Source: an uncultured Sphingomonas sp. (GTDB lineage: Bacteria > Pseudomonadota > Alphaproteobacteria > Sphingomonadales > Sphingomonadaceae). Taken from it: a stretch of DNA of 42,595 nt. The translations under genes were made by a program, and so were the position numbers. The first letter of the stretch is position 1. Each line of letters opens with the position of its first letter. This document shows, piece after piece, positions 32,736-40,867 of this stretch. The stretch spans positions 1 to 42,595 of the forward strand of contig CAJYSA010000085.1 of the NCBI GenBank assembly GCA_913777325.1, read 5' to 3'. The notes beneath the pieces are model-generated. The model had not been told where the DNA came from. It did not search any database and saw nothing but the letters and a program-made list of their open reading frames with translations.

Positions 32736-34432
32736 AGTCGATCCTCGGCAAACTCCAGCCGCTCGGCCGCGCGCTCATGCTGCCGATCGCGGTGCTGCCG
32801 ATCGCCGGCCTGCTGCTGCGGCTCGGCCAGCCCGACCTGCTCGACATCGCGTTCGTCAGCGCGGCGGGCGATGCGATCTTCTCGCACCTCGGCCTGCTCT
32901 TCGCGATCGGCGTCGCCACCGGCTTCGCGCGCGACGGCAACGGCGCGGCGTGCCTGGCGGGCGTCGTGTGCTTCCTGGTCGCGACCGAGGCGGCCAAGGT
33001 GCTGCTGTCGGTGCCCCCGGAGGCCATTGCCGGGCTGACCGGCGCGTCCGCCGATCTGGCCGGGGCGGCGTGGAAGGCGAAGGCGATCGCGCGGCTCGAC
33101 GTGCCGACCGGCATCATCTCCGGGCTGGTCGGCGGGCTGTTCTACAACCGTTTCTCGACGATCAAGCTGCCGGAATATCTCGCCTTCTTCGGCGGCCGCC
33201 GCTTCGTGCCGATCGTCAGCGGGCTGGCGGGGCTGGTGCTCGCGGTGCTGATCGGCACCGGGTTCGCGACGATCGCGGGCGGCATCGACCAGCTCAGCTA
33301 CGGGATCGCCGCGTCGGGTGGCGCGGGGCTGTTCCTGTTCGGGCTGCTCAACCGGCTGCTGCTCGTCACCGGGCTGCATCACCTGCTCAACAATATCGTG
33401 TGGTTCGTGATGGGCGACTATCACGGCACCACCGGCGACCTGCGGCGCTTCTTCGCGGGCGATCCCACGGCGGGCGCCTTCATGGCCGGGTTCTTCCCGG
33501 TGATGATGTTCGGCCTGCCCGCCGCCTGCCTCGCGATGTACCACGCCGCGCTGCCGGAGCGGCGCAAGGCGATCGGCGGCATGCTGTTCAGCCTCGCGCT
33601 CACGTCGGCGCTGACCGGGGTGACCGAGCCGATCGAATTCAGCTTCATGTTCCTCGCGCCCGTGCTCTACGCGGTCCATGCGGTGCTGACCGGCGTGTCG
33701 ATGGCGCTGATGAACGCGCTGGGCGTCAAGCTCGGCTTCGGCTTCTCGGCGGGGTTGCTGGATTACGTGCTGAACTTCAACCGGGCGACCCGCCCGCTGC
33801 TGCTGCTGCCGGTCGGCGCGGTGTATTTCGCGCTTTATTATGGCCTGTTCCGCTTCTTCATCGCCAGGTTCGACCTGAAGACGCCAGGGCGCGAGCCGGT
33901 CGAGGCCGGCGCGTCCGCCACCGTGACGGCGGGCGAGCGCGGCGCGGCGTTCGCGCGCGCGCTGGGCGGCGCAACGAACCTGACCGAGGTCGGCGCGTGC
34001 ACCACCCGCCTGCGCCTCAACGTCCGCGATCAGAAGGCGGTCGATGATGCGGCGCTGAAGGCGCTGGGCGCGCGCGGGTTGATCCGTCCGTCGGATACCG
34101 CGTTGCAGGTCGTGCTCGGCCCGATCGCCGACGTCGTCGCAGTCGAGATCCGCGATGCGCTGGCCGCTGGTGGTGTGGCGGTCGCCGCCGCGCCGGTCGC
34201 CGAGGCGGTGGACGAGGCGCCGGTCGTGCTGTCGGCGGCGGTGCTGGCCGCGCTGGGCGGTGCGGCGAACGTGCGAGAGGCCAGCGTCCATCCGGGCCGT
34301 GTCCGCGTCACGCTCGCCGCCGGGACGGTGGACGAGCCGGCGCTACGCACGCTCGGCGTCCGCGCGGTCGCGCGTCCGGCGGACGGGACGTTGCACCTGC
34401 TCGTCGCGGATCCGGCGACGCTGACCGCCTGA
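32732..34432 (+). CDS. nagE: PTS N-acetylglucosamine transporter EIIC-EIIB with a second degenerate EIIB
   Basis: 566-residue membrane permease that imports and phosphorylates GlcNAc. EIIC (residues 1-~380) has about ten membrane spans, opens with LGRALMLPIAVLPIAGLLLR and carries TGLHHLLNNIVWFV and GVTEPIEFSFMFLAPVLYAV (the GITEP-type sugar site). EIIB (~400-480) has the phospho-acceptor Cys423 (LTEVGACTTRLRLNVRD). Unusually, a second EIIB-like unit follows at ~500-566 (LAALGGAANVREASVHPGRV; TLGVRAVARPADGTLHLLV). Its residue aligned with Cys423 is His520. GlcNAc specificity rests on the nagA and deaminase neighbours and the NagE-like EIIC. EIIA comes from the preceding fusion protein. Confidence 0.92.
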   Translation: MKSILGKLQPLGRALMLPIAVLPIAGLLLRLGQPDLLDIAFVSAAGDAIFSHLGLLFAIGVATGFARDGNGAACLAGVVCFLVATEAAKVLLSVPPEAIAGLTGASADLAGAAWKAKAIARLDVPTGIISGLVGGLFYNRFSTIKLPEYLAFFGGRRFVPIVSGLAGLVLAVLIGTGFATIAGGIDQLSYGIAASGGAGLFLFGLLNRLLLVTGLHHLLNNIVWFVMGDYHGTTGDLRRFFAGDPTAGAFMAGFFPVMMFGLPAACLAMYHAALPERRKAIGGMLFSLALTSALTGVTEPIEFSFMFLAPVLYAVHAVLTGVSMALMNALGVKLGFGFSAGLLDYVLNFNRATRPLLLLPVGAVYFALYYGLFRFFIARFDLKTPGREPVEAGASATVTAGERGAAFARALGGATNLTEVGACTTRLRLNVRDQKAVDDAALKALGARGLIRPSDTALQVVLGPIADVVAVEIRDALAAGGVAVAAAPVAEAVDEAPVVLSAAVLAALGGAANVREASVHPGRVRVTLAAGTVDEPALRTLGVRAVARPADGTLHLLVADPATLTA

Positions 34433-34521
34433 TCACGCGATCATTGCGTACGTAGCGAAACCTTCCGGGGCTGGATCAGGACGCGCTGGATGGCCTCGCC
34501 ACGTTCGCCATGGCGATGGCC

Positions 34522-35259
34522 CTACAGGTCCGACAACTCCGCCACGAAGTCATAGGCGTCGCCGCGATAATAAGAGCGCGTGAACTCCACCGCGCGCCCG
34601 TCGCGCCGAAACCCGCGACGCTCGATCAGCAACCCGGCGTGGCCGGCATCGACGCCCAGCATCTTGGCGTGCTCCGGCCCGAACGGCACCGCCCGCAGCC
34701 GTTGCAGCGCCCGCACCGGACGGCTCCCCGCCCGGTCGAGCGCGCTGTACAACGAGTCGTCCACCGCTTCGGCGGACGGCAGGCAATAGCCCGCGATCGT
34801 CGACATCTCGAATGCCATCGGCTCGTCGTCGGCGCGACGAATCCGCTGGAAGCGGAAGACCGGTGCGCCGGGCGACAGGCCTAGCGCCATGCTCTCCTCG
34901 GGGCTGACGGTGCTGGCGACGCGGCTGATCCAGCTGCTCGACGCCGTTTTGCCACGCGCTGCCATGTCCTCCGAGAAGGACGAGAGCTTCGAGAAGCTCT
35001 TTTCGACGCGCCCCGCAACGAACGTTCCGGCCCCACGCCGCCGCGTCAGCAGCCCGTCCTCCACCAGTCCGCCGATCGCCTTGCGCACCGTGATGCGCGA
35101 CACCTCATACTCCACCGCCAGATCGCGTTCTGCCGGAATGGCGTCGCCCTGGTTCAGCACGCCGCCGTCGATCGCCTCGCGGATCACCTGCTGAAGCTGG
35201 AGGTAAAGCGGGGCGACATTGCCCTCCCGAAACCGTCCCACCTCATCCGAAAAGGCCAT
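34522..35259 (-). CDS. GntR-family regulator with UTRA domain (NagR/NagQ-like)
   Basis: 245-residue repressor: an N-terminal winged helix-turn-helix (residues ~15-80: QGDAIPAERDLAVEYEVSRI, TVRKAIGGLVEDGLLTRRRG), then a UTRA effector domain (PVFRFQRIRRADDEPMAFEM; ERRGFRRDGRAVEFTRSYYR). In Bacillus NagR and its relatives this architecture senses GlcN-6-P or GlcNAc-6-P. ATG 35259 is used because GGAGGG lies 6-8 nt upstream; the longer open frame to 35334 has no such signal. It converges with the PTS operon and diverges from the TonB receptor gene, well placed to control both. Confidence 0.9.
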   Translation of the reverse strand: MAFSDEVGRFREGNVAPLYLQLQQVIREAIDGGVLNQGDAIPAERDLAVEYEVSRITVRKAIGGLVEDGLLTRRRGAGTFVAGRVEKSFSKLSSFSEDMAARGKTASSSWISRVASTVSPEESMALGLSPGAPVFRFQRIRRADDEPMAFEMSTIAGYCLPSAEAVDDSLYSALDRAGSRPVRALQRLRAVPFGPEHAKMLGVDAGHAGLLIERRGFRRDGRAVEFTRSYYRGDAYDFVAELSDL

Positions 35260-35396
35260 TCGCGTCCCTCCCTCATCGTTCGTCGCCGATATCGGTCGCG
35301 GCGCGAGAAGGCCAAACCGTAACCAAAGGTACACCGCGGGACAATGTAGGACGCGTCCGTCGCCGGACTTCTCGACCCCACCTGGATCAGGTCAAC

Positions 35397-35420
35397 GGGT
35401 GTGGCCCACCGGCCACACCC
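35397..35420. repeat. Perfect 10-bp stem hairpin
   Basis: GGGTGTGGCC-cacc-GGCCACACCC. No T-run follows on the plus strand, so it is not a plain terminator for a plus-strand gene. It may act as a barrier or leader structure upstream of the receptor gene. Confidence 0.6.
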
Positions 35421-35432
35421 CGCCATAAAAAC

Positions 35433-35446
35433 GAAAAACGTTTTTC
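35433..35446. promoter_or_regulatory. 14-bp perfect AT-rich palindrome
   Basis: GAAAAACGTTTTTC, perfectly self-complementary, in the promoter region of the TonB receptor. Its composition stands out against the surrounding high GC. It is a candidate binding site for a LacI/GntR-like or nucleoid protein. Confidence 0.4.
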
Positions 35447-35494
35447 CATATGAAACGTGAATGTAACTTTCCATATCGGGTTCCGGCCTTGGAT

Positions 35495-35512
35495 AGGTTA
35501 TAAGACCAACCT
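35495..35512. promoter_or_regulatory. Candidate regulator site overlapping a -10-like TATAAG
   Basis: AGGTTATAAGACCAACCT: arms AGGTT/AACCT are complementary, and GGT...ACC half-sites resemble those at 26125-26136. The TATAAG at 35499-35504 could be the receptor promoter's -10, so binding here would block transcription. Inference from pattern only. Confidence 0.35.
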
Positions 35513-35611
35513 GGAACCGATGAGGAGAGGAACGGCACGCGATGCCCCCACCCAACGGTCCAGTGTTGAGGGATGATGCACCGTTCGCGTGCATTCTTGA
35601 GGGGTTCGATC

Positions 35612-38410
35612 ATGCGCCTGCGCCGCTATCTGCTGCTTTCCACCGCCATCTTCGGCTTTACCGGCGCGGCCCACGCGCAGCAGGCGACCACGCCGCCGTC
35701 GACCACCGCCCCCAGCGGCGCTGCCAGCGGCACGACCGATGATGCGACCGGCGAGGACATCGTCGTCACCGGCTATGCCGGCAGCCTTCGTCAGGCGATC
35801 GAGCTGAAGCGAAACGCCAACGCCGTCGTCGACGCGATCTCCGCCGAGGACATCGGCAAGTTCCCCGACCGCAACGTCGCCGAATCGCTGGCGCACATTC
35901 CCGGCGTGTCGATCGACCGTCGCTTCGGCGAGGGTGAGAAGGTCGCGATCCTCGGCACCGATCCGGCGCTGAACCGCATGCTGCTCGACGGTCACGCGCT
36001 GGCCTCGGCCGATTGGGGCGGCAACGACAACGATCCGTCCAGCCGTACCTTCAACTATTCGCTGCTGGCGCCGGAACTGGTCGACCGCCTCGAAGTGTAC
36101 AAGTCGCCGGAAGCGCGCCTTGAGGATGGCAGCCTCGGCGGCACGGTGATCGTGCGCACGCGCCGTCCGCTGGAGCTGGACGCCAACTCGCTGTTCGCGT
36201 CGGGCGGCTACACCTACAACGACCGTTCGGAAAAGGGCAGCATCCGCGGCTCGGGGCTGTACAGCTGGAAGAACGAGGACGAGACGTTCGGCGTCCTCGT
36301 CGCCGCGACCTATGACAAGCAGCAGCTGGTCCGCTCGGGCGTCGAATTCTTCGGTTATCAGAGCGGCGCGGACTTCTTCCAGAAAAACGCTGACGGCAGC
36401 GTCCAGCGCGATGCCACCGGTCAGGCGATCCTGCGCAGCCCGAACGCCTCGTCGATCAGCAACAACACGCGCGAGGACATGATCAAGGCGGTGGCGCCGT
36501 TCGGCATCAACTACGCCTATTTCCAGCAGCAGCGCGAGCGCACCAGCGTGTCGGGTACGGTGCAGTATCGCCCGGCCAGCAACCTGACCTTGACGCTGAA
36601 CGGCATCCACATCGACGGCAACTACAACAACTACAGCCAGTCGATGTACACCATTCCGGTCGCGTGGAGCGGTGCGGACCTGCAGTCGGCGACCGTGTCG
36701 AACGGTGTCATCACCAACGCCACCTTCGGCGCCGCGACCAGCCAGCGCAACGCGCAGCTCGATACGCTGGTCCGTTCGACCAAGCTGAAGACCGACAACC
36801 TGAACTTCTTCGCCGATTGGGAAGGCGACAGCGGCGCGAAGGTCACGTTCCTGGGCGGCTGGAGCAAGGCGACCGGCGGGCGTAACCCCGAGTATCTGTT
36901 CAACGTGCAGACCAAGCTGCCGTTCAGCTATGCGATCTCGCCGACGTCGGCGGAGGTGAACTACACCGGCGATCTGACGAACCCGGCGAACTACTTCACC
37001 AACCCGAGCAACAACCCGGTGACGATCGAGGGCCGTCCCTTCAACGTCAACGGCTCGCAGCTGAACGCCGCGCAGATCGGCGGGCTGGATTACAGCGTCA
37101 CCACCGATCGCGACGCGTTCGGCGGCTTCGATGCGGTCGTGCCGCTGGGCGACGGCTTCTTCAAGCAGATCCTGATCGGCGCGCGCATCACCGATCACGT
37201 CAACAAGATCGACGCGCGCGGCATCAACAGCTACCTGACCAGCTCGAAGCTGGGCAATCAGCTGGGCGTGACGACGCTGAGCACCCCGGACGGCATCTTC
37301 GACGGCTCGGGCGGTTCGGGCTCGGCCACCAAGTACCTGAACCTGCCGCGTGAGGCGGTGATCCAGATCCTGCAGAACAGCATCAACACCCCGCTGTTCT
37401 ACAAGGTCGGCGCATCGACCCGCGTCGAGGAGCGGACTGCCGCCAGCTATGTCCAGGTCAATTTCGACCAAGGCGGCCTGCGTGGTAACCTTGGCGGACG
37501 CCTGGTCTACACGCACGACGCGTCGTTCTACGCCCTGTCGCTGCCGACCGCGACCAACCAGAATCCGACGCCGGTGCCGACCAGCACCTCGACCGACTAT
37601 CTGAAGTTCCTGCCGGCGCTGAACGTCGCCTATGAAGTGTCGCCGCAGTTCATCGTTCGCGGCGCCGCCGCCAAGGTGATCTCGCGTCCGCGCTATCAGG
37701 ATCTGGCGGCGTCGATCTCGCAGAACGACGTCACGATGGATGCCGGCGGCGGCAACCCGAACCTGCGTCCGTATGAGTCGACCAACTACGAGATCACCGC
37801 GGAATTTTATCCGCGCGCCGGTGCGCTGTTGTCGCTCGAACTGTATCGTCGCGAGATCAGCAACTACATCGTGACGACGTCGATCAGCGGGCAGAGCTTC
37901 TACAACTCGCTCGAAGGCCGCGTACGCAACGACTATCGCGTCAACAGCCCGATCAACGCGGGCAAGGCGACGGTCAACGGCGTGCTGGTCAACGGTCAGG
38001 CGGAAATCTGGGGCGGCTTCGGCATCCAGGCGAACTATGCCTATCAGGACAGCTCGACCTCGGTGATCCCGGGCGTCAACGGTTCGCTGAACCTGCCGTA
38101 CCTGTCGAAGCACACCGTCAACGTGATCCCGTACTTCGAGACGGGTCCGTTCCAGGCGCGCGTCAGCTACAACTACCGCTCGTCGTACTTCCGCTCGATC
38201 GGTCGCCTGAACTCGTTCGAGACGGTCGCGCCGTATAGCCAGCTCGATGCCTCGGCCTCGCTCGCGCTGACCAAGAATATCTCGGTCACCGTCAATGCGC
38301 AGAACCTGCTGGACGAAACCTATCTGCAGTACAGCAGCACGCGGGATCGTCCGTCGGCCTTCTACAAGAACGGCCGCACCTATGTCGCGAGCCTGAGCTT
38401 CCGCTTGTAA
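35612..38410 (+). CDS. TonB-dependent receptor, Xanthomonas/Caulobacter carbohydrate type (probable GlcNAc-oligosaccharide receptor)
   Basis: 932-residue outer-membrane receptor of the TIGR01782-like group. Signal peptide RLRRYLLLSTAIFGFTGAAH-AQQ; TonB box EDIVVTGYAGSLRQAIELKR; plug with the group hallmark ISAEDIGKFPDRNVAESLAH-IPGVSIDRR and SPEARLEDGSLGGTVIVRTR. The barrel ends YVASLSFRL. Members of this group import chitooligosaccharides and GlcNAc in Caulobacter and Xanthomonas, and the nag genes and regulator alongside support that substrate here. ATG 35612 is used because GAGGGG lies 7 nt before it and the signal peptide then starts correctly; the frame is open from 35573. A strong terminator follows. 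Confidence 0.93.
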   Translation: MRLRRYLLLSTAIFGFTGAAHAQQATTPPSTTAPSGAASGTTDDATGEDIVVTGYAGSLRQAIELKRNANAVVDAISAEDIGKFPDRNVAESLAHIPGVSIDRRFGEGEKVAILGTDPALNRMLLDGHALASADWGGNDNDPSSRTFNYSLLAPELVDRLEVYKSPEARLEDGSLGGTVIVRTRRPLELDANSLFASGGYTYNDRSEKGSIRGSGLYSWKNEDETFGVLVAATYDKQQLVRSGVEFFGYQSGADFFQKNADGSVQRDATGQAILRSPNASSISNNTREDMIKAVAPFGINYAYFQQQRERTSVSGTVQYRPASNLTLTLNGIHIDGNYNNYSQSMYTIPVAWSGADLQSATVSNGVITNATFGAATSQRNAQLDTLVRSTKLKTDNLNFFADWEGDSGAKVTFLGGWSKATGGRNPEYLFNVQTKLPFSYAISPTSAEVNYTGDLTNPANYFTNPSNNPVTIEGRPFNVNGSQLNAAQIGGLDYSVTTDRDAFGGFDAVVPLGDGFFKQILIGARITDHVNKIDARGINSYLTSSKLGNQLGVTTLSTPDGIFDGSGGSGSATKYLNLPREAVIQILQNSINTPLFYKVGASTRVEERTAASYVQVNFDQGGLRGNLGGRLVYTHDASFYALSLPTATNQNPTPVPTSTSTDYLKFLPALNVAYEVSPQFIVRGAAAKVISRPRYQDLAASISQNDVTMDAGGGNPNLRPYESTNYEITAEFYPRAGALLSLELYRREISNYIVTTSISGQSFYNSLEGRVRNDYRVNSPINAGKATVNGVLVNGQAEIWGGFGIQANYAYQDSSTSVIPGVNGSLNLPYLSKHTVNVIPYFETGPFQARVSYNYRSSYFRSIGRLNSFETVAPYSQLDASASLALTKNISVTVNAQNLLDETYLQYSSTRDRPSAFYKNGRTYVASLSFRL

Positions 38411-38437
38411 GATCAATCTCTTACCACCTTCCTGTGC

Positions 38438-38472
38438 TGGGCCTCCGCGATCCGCGGGGGCCCATTTTTTTT
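38438..38472 (+). terminator. Rho-independent terminator after the TonB receptor gene
   Basis: Stem TGGGCCTCCGCG (38438-38449) pairs with CGCGGGGGCCCA (38453-38464) with one G-T pair and a 3-nt loop, followed by eight T (38465-38472). It separates the receptor from the hexosaminidase gene, which then needs its own promoter. Confidence 0.9.
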
Positions 38473-38515
38473 GCCCGTGGCATGGACGTGGCTGGCCGGC
38501 GGCGGCATGATGACC

Positions 38516-38527
38516 CCAATACCAAAA
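38516..38527. promoter_or_regulatory. ATACCAA-containing site before the hexosaminidase gene
   Basis: CCAATACCAAAA lies between the terminator and the Shine-Dalgarno (AAGGAG, 38535-38540) of the hexosaminidase gene. It shares the ATACCAA half with 27985-27998. Low-confidence operator candidate. Confidence 0.25.
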
Positions 38528-38545
38528 CAGAACCAAGGAGCAGCG

Positions 38546-40867
38546 ATGCGCCCCACCCTCGTGCAGGCGATCCCTGTCATCGCCATGACGTGCCTCGCCA
38601 CGCCGGCGCTCGCGCAATCGCTGTTGCCGCTGCCGCGCACCGTGACGCGGGGGGCGGGCGACGTGACGATCGCGTCCGGCGCAGGCGTCGCGACGACGGC
38701 GGGCGCGGAGGCGGCGGCGCGGCTGCTGATCGCGCACGTGCACACCACCCGCGGGCTGACATTGTCGCCAGCCCCGGCACCGGACGCGGCGCGCATCCGG
38801 TTCGAGCGTGACGCCGCGATCACCGCGCCCGAGGGTTACCGCGTCGTCGTCGCGCGGGACGGTATCCGCATCCGCGCGGCCACTCCGGCGGGTTTCGTCA
38901 ACGGCGCGATGACGGTCGCGCAACTCCTCAGCCCCGATGCGCGGACCGGGCAACCGGTGCGCGTGCCCGCGATGACGATCGACGACGCGCCGCGTTTCGC
39001 CTGGCGCGGGCTGATGATCGATCCGGCGCGGCATTTCCTGCCGATCGCCGACCTGCGCGCGATCGTCGACCAGATGGCGGCGGTGAAGCTGAACACGCTG
39101 CACCTGCACCTTACCGACGATCAGGGCTGGCGGTTCGAGGTGAAGCGCTATCCGAAGCTGACCGAGGTCGGCGCGTGGCGCACGCCGCCGTCGACCGGCG
39201 GCCCCGCCCCCACCACCCGCGTCGGCGGCTTCTACACGCAGGACGAACTGCGTGCGCTGGTCGCCTTCGCGGCGGAGCGCGGCATCACGATCGTCCCCGA
39301 GATCGATCTGCCCGGCCACGCCACCGCGTTGGTCTCCGCCTATCCGGAACTCGGCATCCTCGGCGACCGCCCCTCGGTGGGCAACCGCTGGGGGATCGAG
39401 CCGTACCTGTTCAACCCGGGGCCGGAGGGGATCGCGTTCGTCAAGGCGGTGCTCGACGAACTGACCCAGGTCTTCCCCGGCACCTACGTCCACCTCGGCG
39501 GTGACGAGGCGCTGAAGGACCAGTGGCAGCGCAGCCCGGTGGTGCAGGCGCAGATCAAGGCGCTGGGCCTGAAGGACGAGGACGCGCTGCAAGGCTGGAT
39601 GATCGACCAGTTCGGGGAGTATCTTCAGACCAAGGGCCGCCGCCTGATCGGCTGGGACGAGATCCTCGACGGCGGCCTGCCCGCCAGTGCCTCAGTGATG
39701 TCGTGGCGTGGCGAGGAGGGCGCTGTCGCCGCCGCCAACCAGGGGCATGACGTGGTGCTGTCGCCCGGCACGCCGCTGTACCTCGATCGCGTGCAGAGCA
39801 ACCTGCCCAGCGAGACGCCGGGCCAGCATGTCGTCAGCGCGCTGGCGGACGTCTATGCCTATGATCCGATGCCCAGGGGCATTGCCGCCGACCGCGCGCA
39901 TCACGTGCTGGGCGCGCAGGGCAATGCGTGGAGCGAATATCTGGTCACCCCGGCCGAGGTGCAGTTCCACGTCTTCCCGCGCGCGGCGGCGATCGCGGAG
40001 ATCACCTGGTCCACCAAGGAGCAGCGCGACCTCGCCGGCTTCCTGCCGCGCGCGAAGCGGCAGGCGGATCGCTGGGCCCGCGCCGGCACGGACGTGGCCG
40101 ACAGCGCGTTCGCGGTCGATATCGCGGTGGCGGGATCGCGCGGCGCTGCGTTGCGCGCCAATCGCGTACCGCTGACGCTCTCGACGCAGAGCGGCTATGG
40201 CACGATCCGCTACACCACCGACGGTAGCGCGCCGACGCGCGGGTCGCGCGCCTATCGCACGCCGCTGTCGCTGACCCCGGGCACGGTGGTGCGCGCGGTC
40301 GCATTCGATGCGCAGGGCGTGGCGACGGCGGCGGTGCGGCAATTCAATACGTCGCGCACCGCGCTGCTGACGCGCGGCAACAACGATCTGCTGCCGTGCG
40401 CGGGGGGCACGTTCGGTCTGCGCGTGCCGCAGACGCCGGATGCGACGGCGGCCACGCCCGCGTTCAACCTGAACCTGTTCAACACCTGCGCGGTCTATCC
40501 CGCCGCGCCGACCGACATCGCGGGCGGCTACACGGTCGAGGTGACCCGGCTGGCGCGCAACTGGGCGCTCGGGCACGATCAGGCGAAGCTGCGCGACTAT
40601 TATGCGGTGTCCCCGCACGGCGAATTGCTGGTGCAGATCGGCTGCACCGCCGCGATCAACGCGCAGGAAGCGGGCGATAGACCCGCGAAACCGGTGCCGA
40701 TCGGCACCTTCCCGCTGCCCGATCCGGCAACCGCGCCACAGCATTTCACCTTCACCGGCACGCTGCCGAAGATGACCGGAGATCAGGACCTTTGCTTCCA
40801 GTTCACCTCCCCGACCAGCGATCCCTATTACGCCGTGGCCAGCGTCAAGCTGACGGAGCGTCGCTGA
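38546..40867 (+). CDS. Beta-N-acetylhexosaminidase, GH20, exported
   Basis: 773-residue enzyme that removes terminal beta-GlcNAc (or GalNAc), for example from chitobiose. Signal peptide 1-23 (TCLATPALAQ). GH20b domain ~25-145. The TIM barrel from ~150 (FAWRGLMIDPARHFLPIADL; LNTLHLHLTDDQGWRFEVKR) carries the catalytic Asp320-Glu321 pair (VHLGGDEALKDQW) and WDEILDGGLP. A chitobiase-type C-terminal beta domain follows (IRYTTDGSAPTRGSRAYRTP). An additional ~160-residue Cys-containing domain (from ~613: RGNNDLLPCAGGTFGLRVPQ ... DQDLCFQFTSP) may bind carbohydrate. ATG 38546 is preceded by AAGGAG 5 nt upstream. The stop overlaps the beta-mannosidase start (TGATG). Confidence 0.93.
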   Translation: MRPTLVQAIPVIAMTCLATPALAQSLLPLPRTVTRGAGDVTIASGAGVATTAGAEAAARLLIAHVHTTRGLTLSPAPAPDAARIRFERDAAITAPEGYRVVVARDGIRIRAATPAGFVNGAMTVAQLLSPDARTGQPVRVPAMTIDDAPRFAWRGLMIDPARHFLPIADLRAIVDQMAAVKLNTLHLHLTDDQGWRFEVKRYPKLTEVGAWRTPPSTGGPAPTTRVGGFYTQDELRALVAFAAERGITIVPEIDLPGHATALVSAYPELGILGDRPSVGNRWGIEPYLFNPGPEGIAFVKAVLDELTQVFPGTYVHLGGDEALKDQWQRSPVVQAQIKALGLKDEDALQGWMIDQFGEYLQTKGRRLIGWDEILDGGLPASASVMSWRGEEGAVAAANQGHDVVLSPGTPLYLDRVQSNLPSETPGQHVVSALADVYAYDPMPRGIAADRAHHVLGAQGNAWSEYLVTPAEVQFHVFPRAAAIAEITWSTKEQRDLAGFLPRAKRQADRWARAGTDVADSAFAVDIAVAGSRGAALRANRVPLTLSTQSGYGTIRYTTDGSAPTRGSRAYRTPLSLTPGTVVRAVAFDAQGVATAAVRQFNTSRTALLTRGNNDLLPCAGGTFGLRVPQTPDATAATPAFNLNLFNTCAVYPAAPTDIAGGYTVEVTRLARNWALGHDQAKLRDYYAVSPHGELLVQIGCTAAINAQEAGDRPAKPVPIGTFPLPDPATAPQHFTFTGTLPKMTGDQDLCFQFTSPTSDPYYAVASVKLTERR

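Larger units (their letters stand above)
35260..35611. promoter_or_regulatory. 352-nt divergent control region between the GntR regulator and the TonB receptor
   Basis: No gene. Going left to right: ACC-AAA-GGT (35321-35329) near the regulator; ACCTG-gat-CAGGT (35380-35392); a 10-bp perfect hairpin (35397-35420); an AT-rich perfect palindrome (35433-35446); two copies of TTTCCATAT (35443-35451 and 35468-35476); AGGTT-ataagacc-AACCT (35495-35512) containing a -10-like TATAAG. A GAGGGG Shine-Dalgarno for the receptor ATG lies at 35599-35604. The 35421-35480 part is strikingly AT-rich for this genome. Confidence 0.6.

Noticed and set aside
32162-34291. A 709-codon minus-strand open frame
   Set aside because: Antisense to the PTS genes; composition (Arg, Gln, Ala, Asp repeats) is typical of shadow translation.
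35498-39592. A 1364-codon open frame on the minus strand
   Set aside because: It lies wholly antisense to the TonB receptor and hexosaminidase genes, is Arg/Asp/Val-rich low-information sequence and has no recognisable domain. It is a by-product of GC-rich codon bias on the plus strand.
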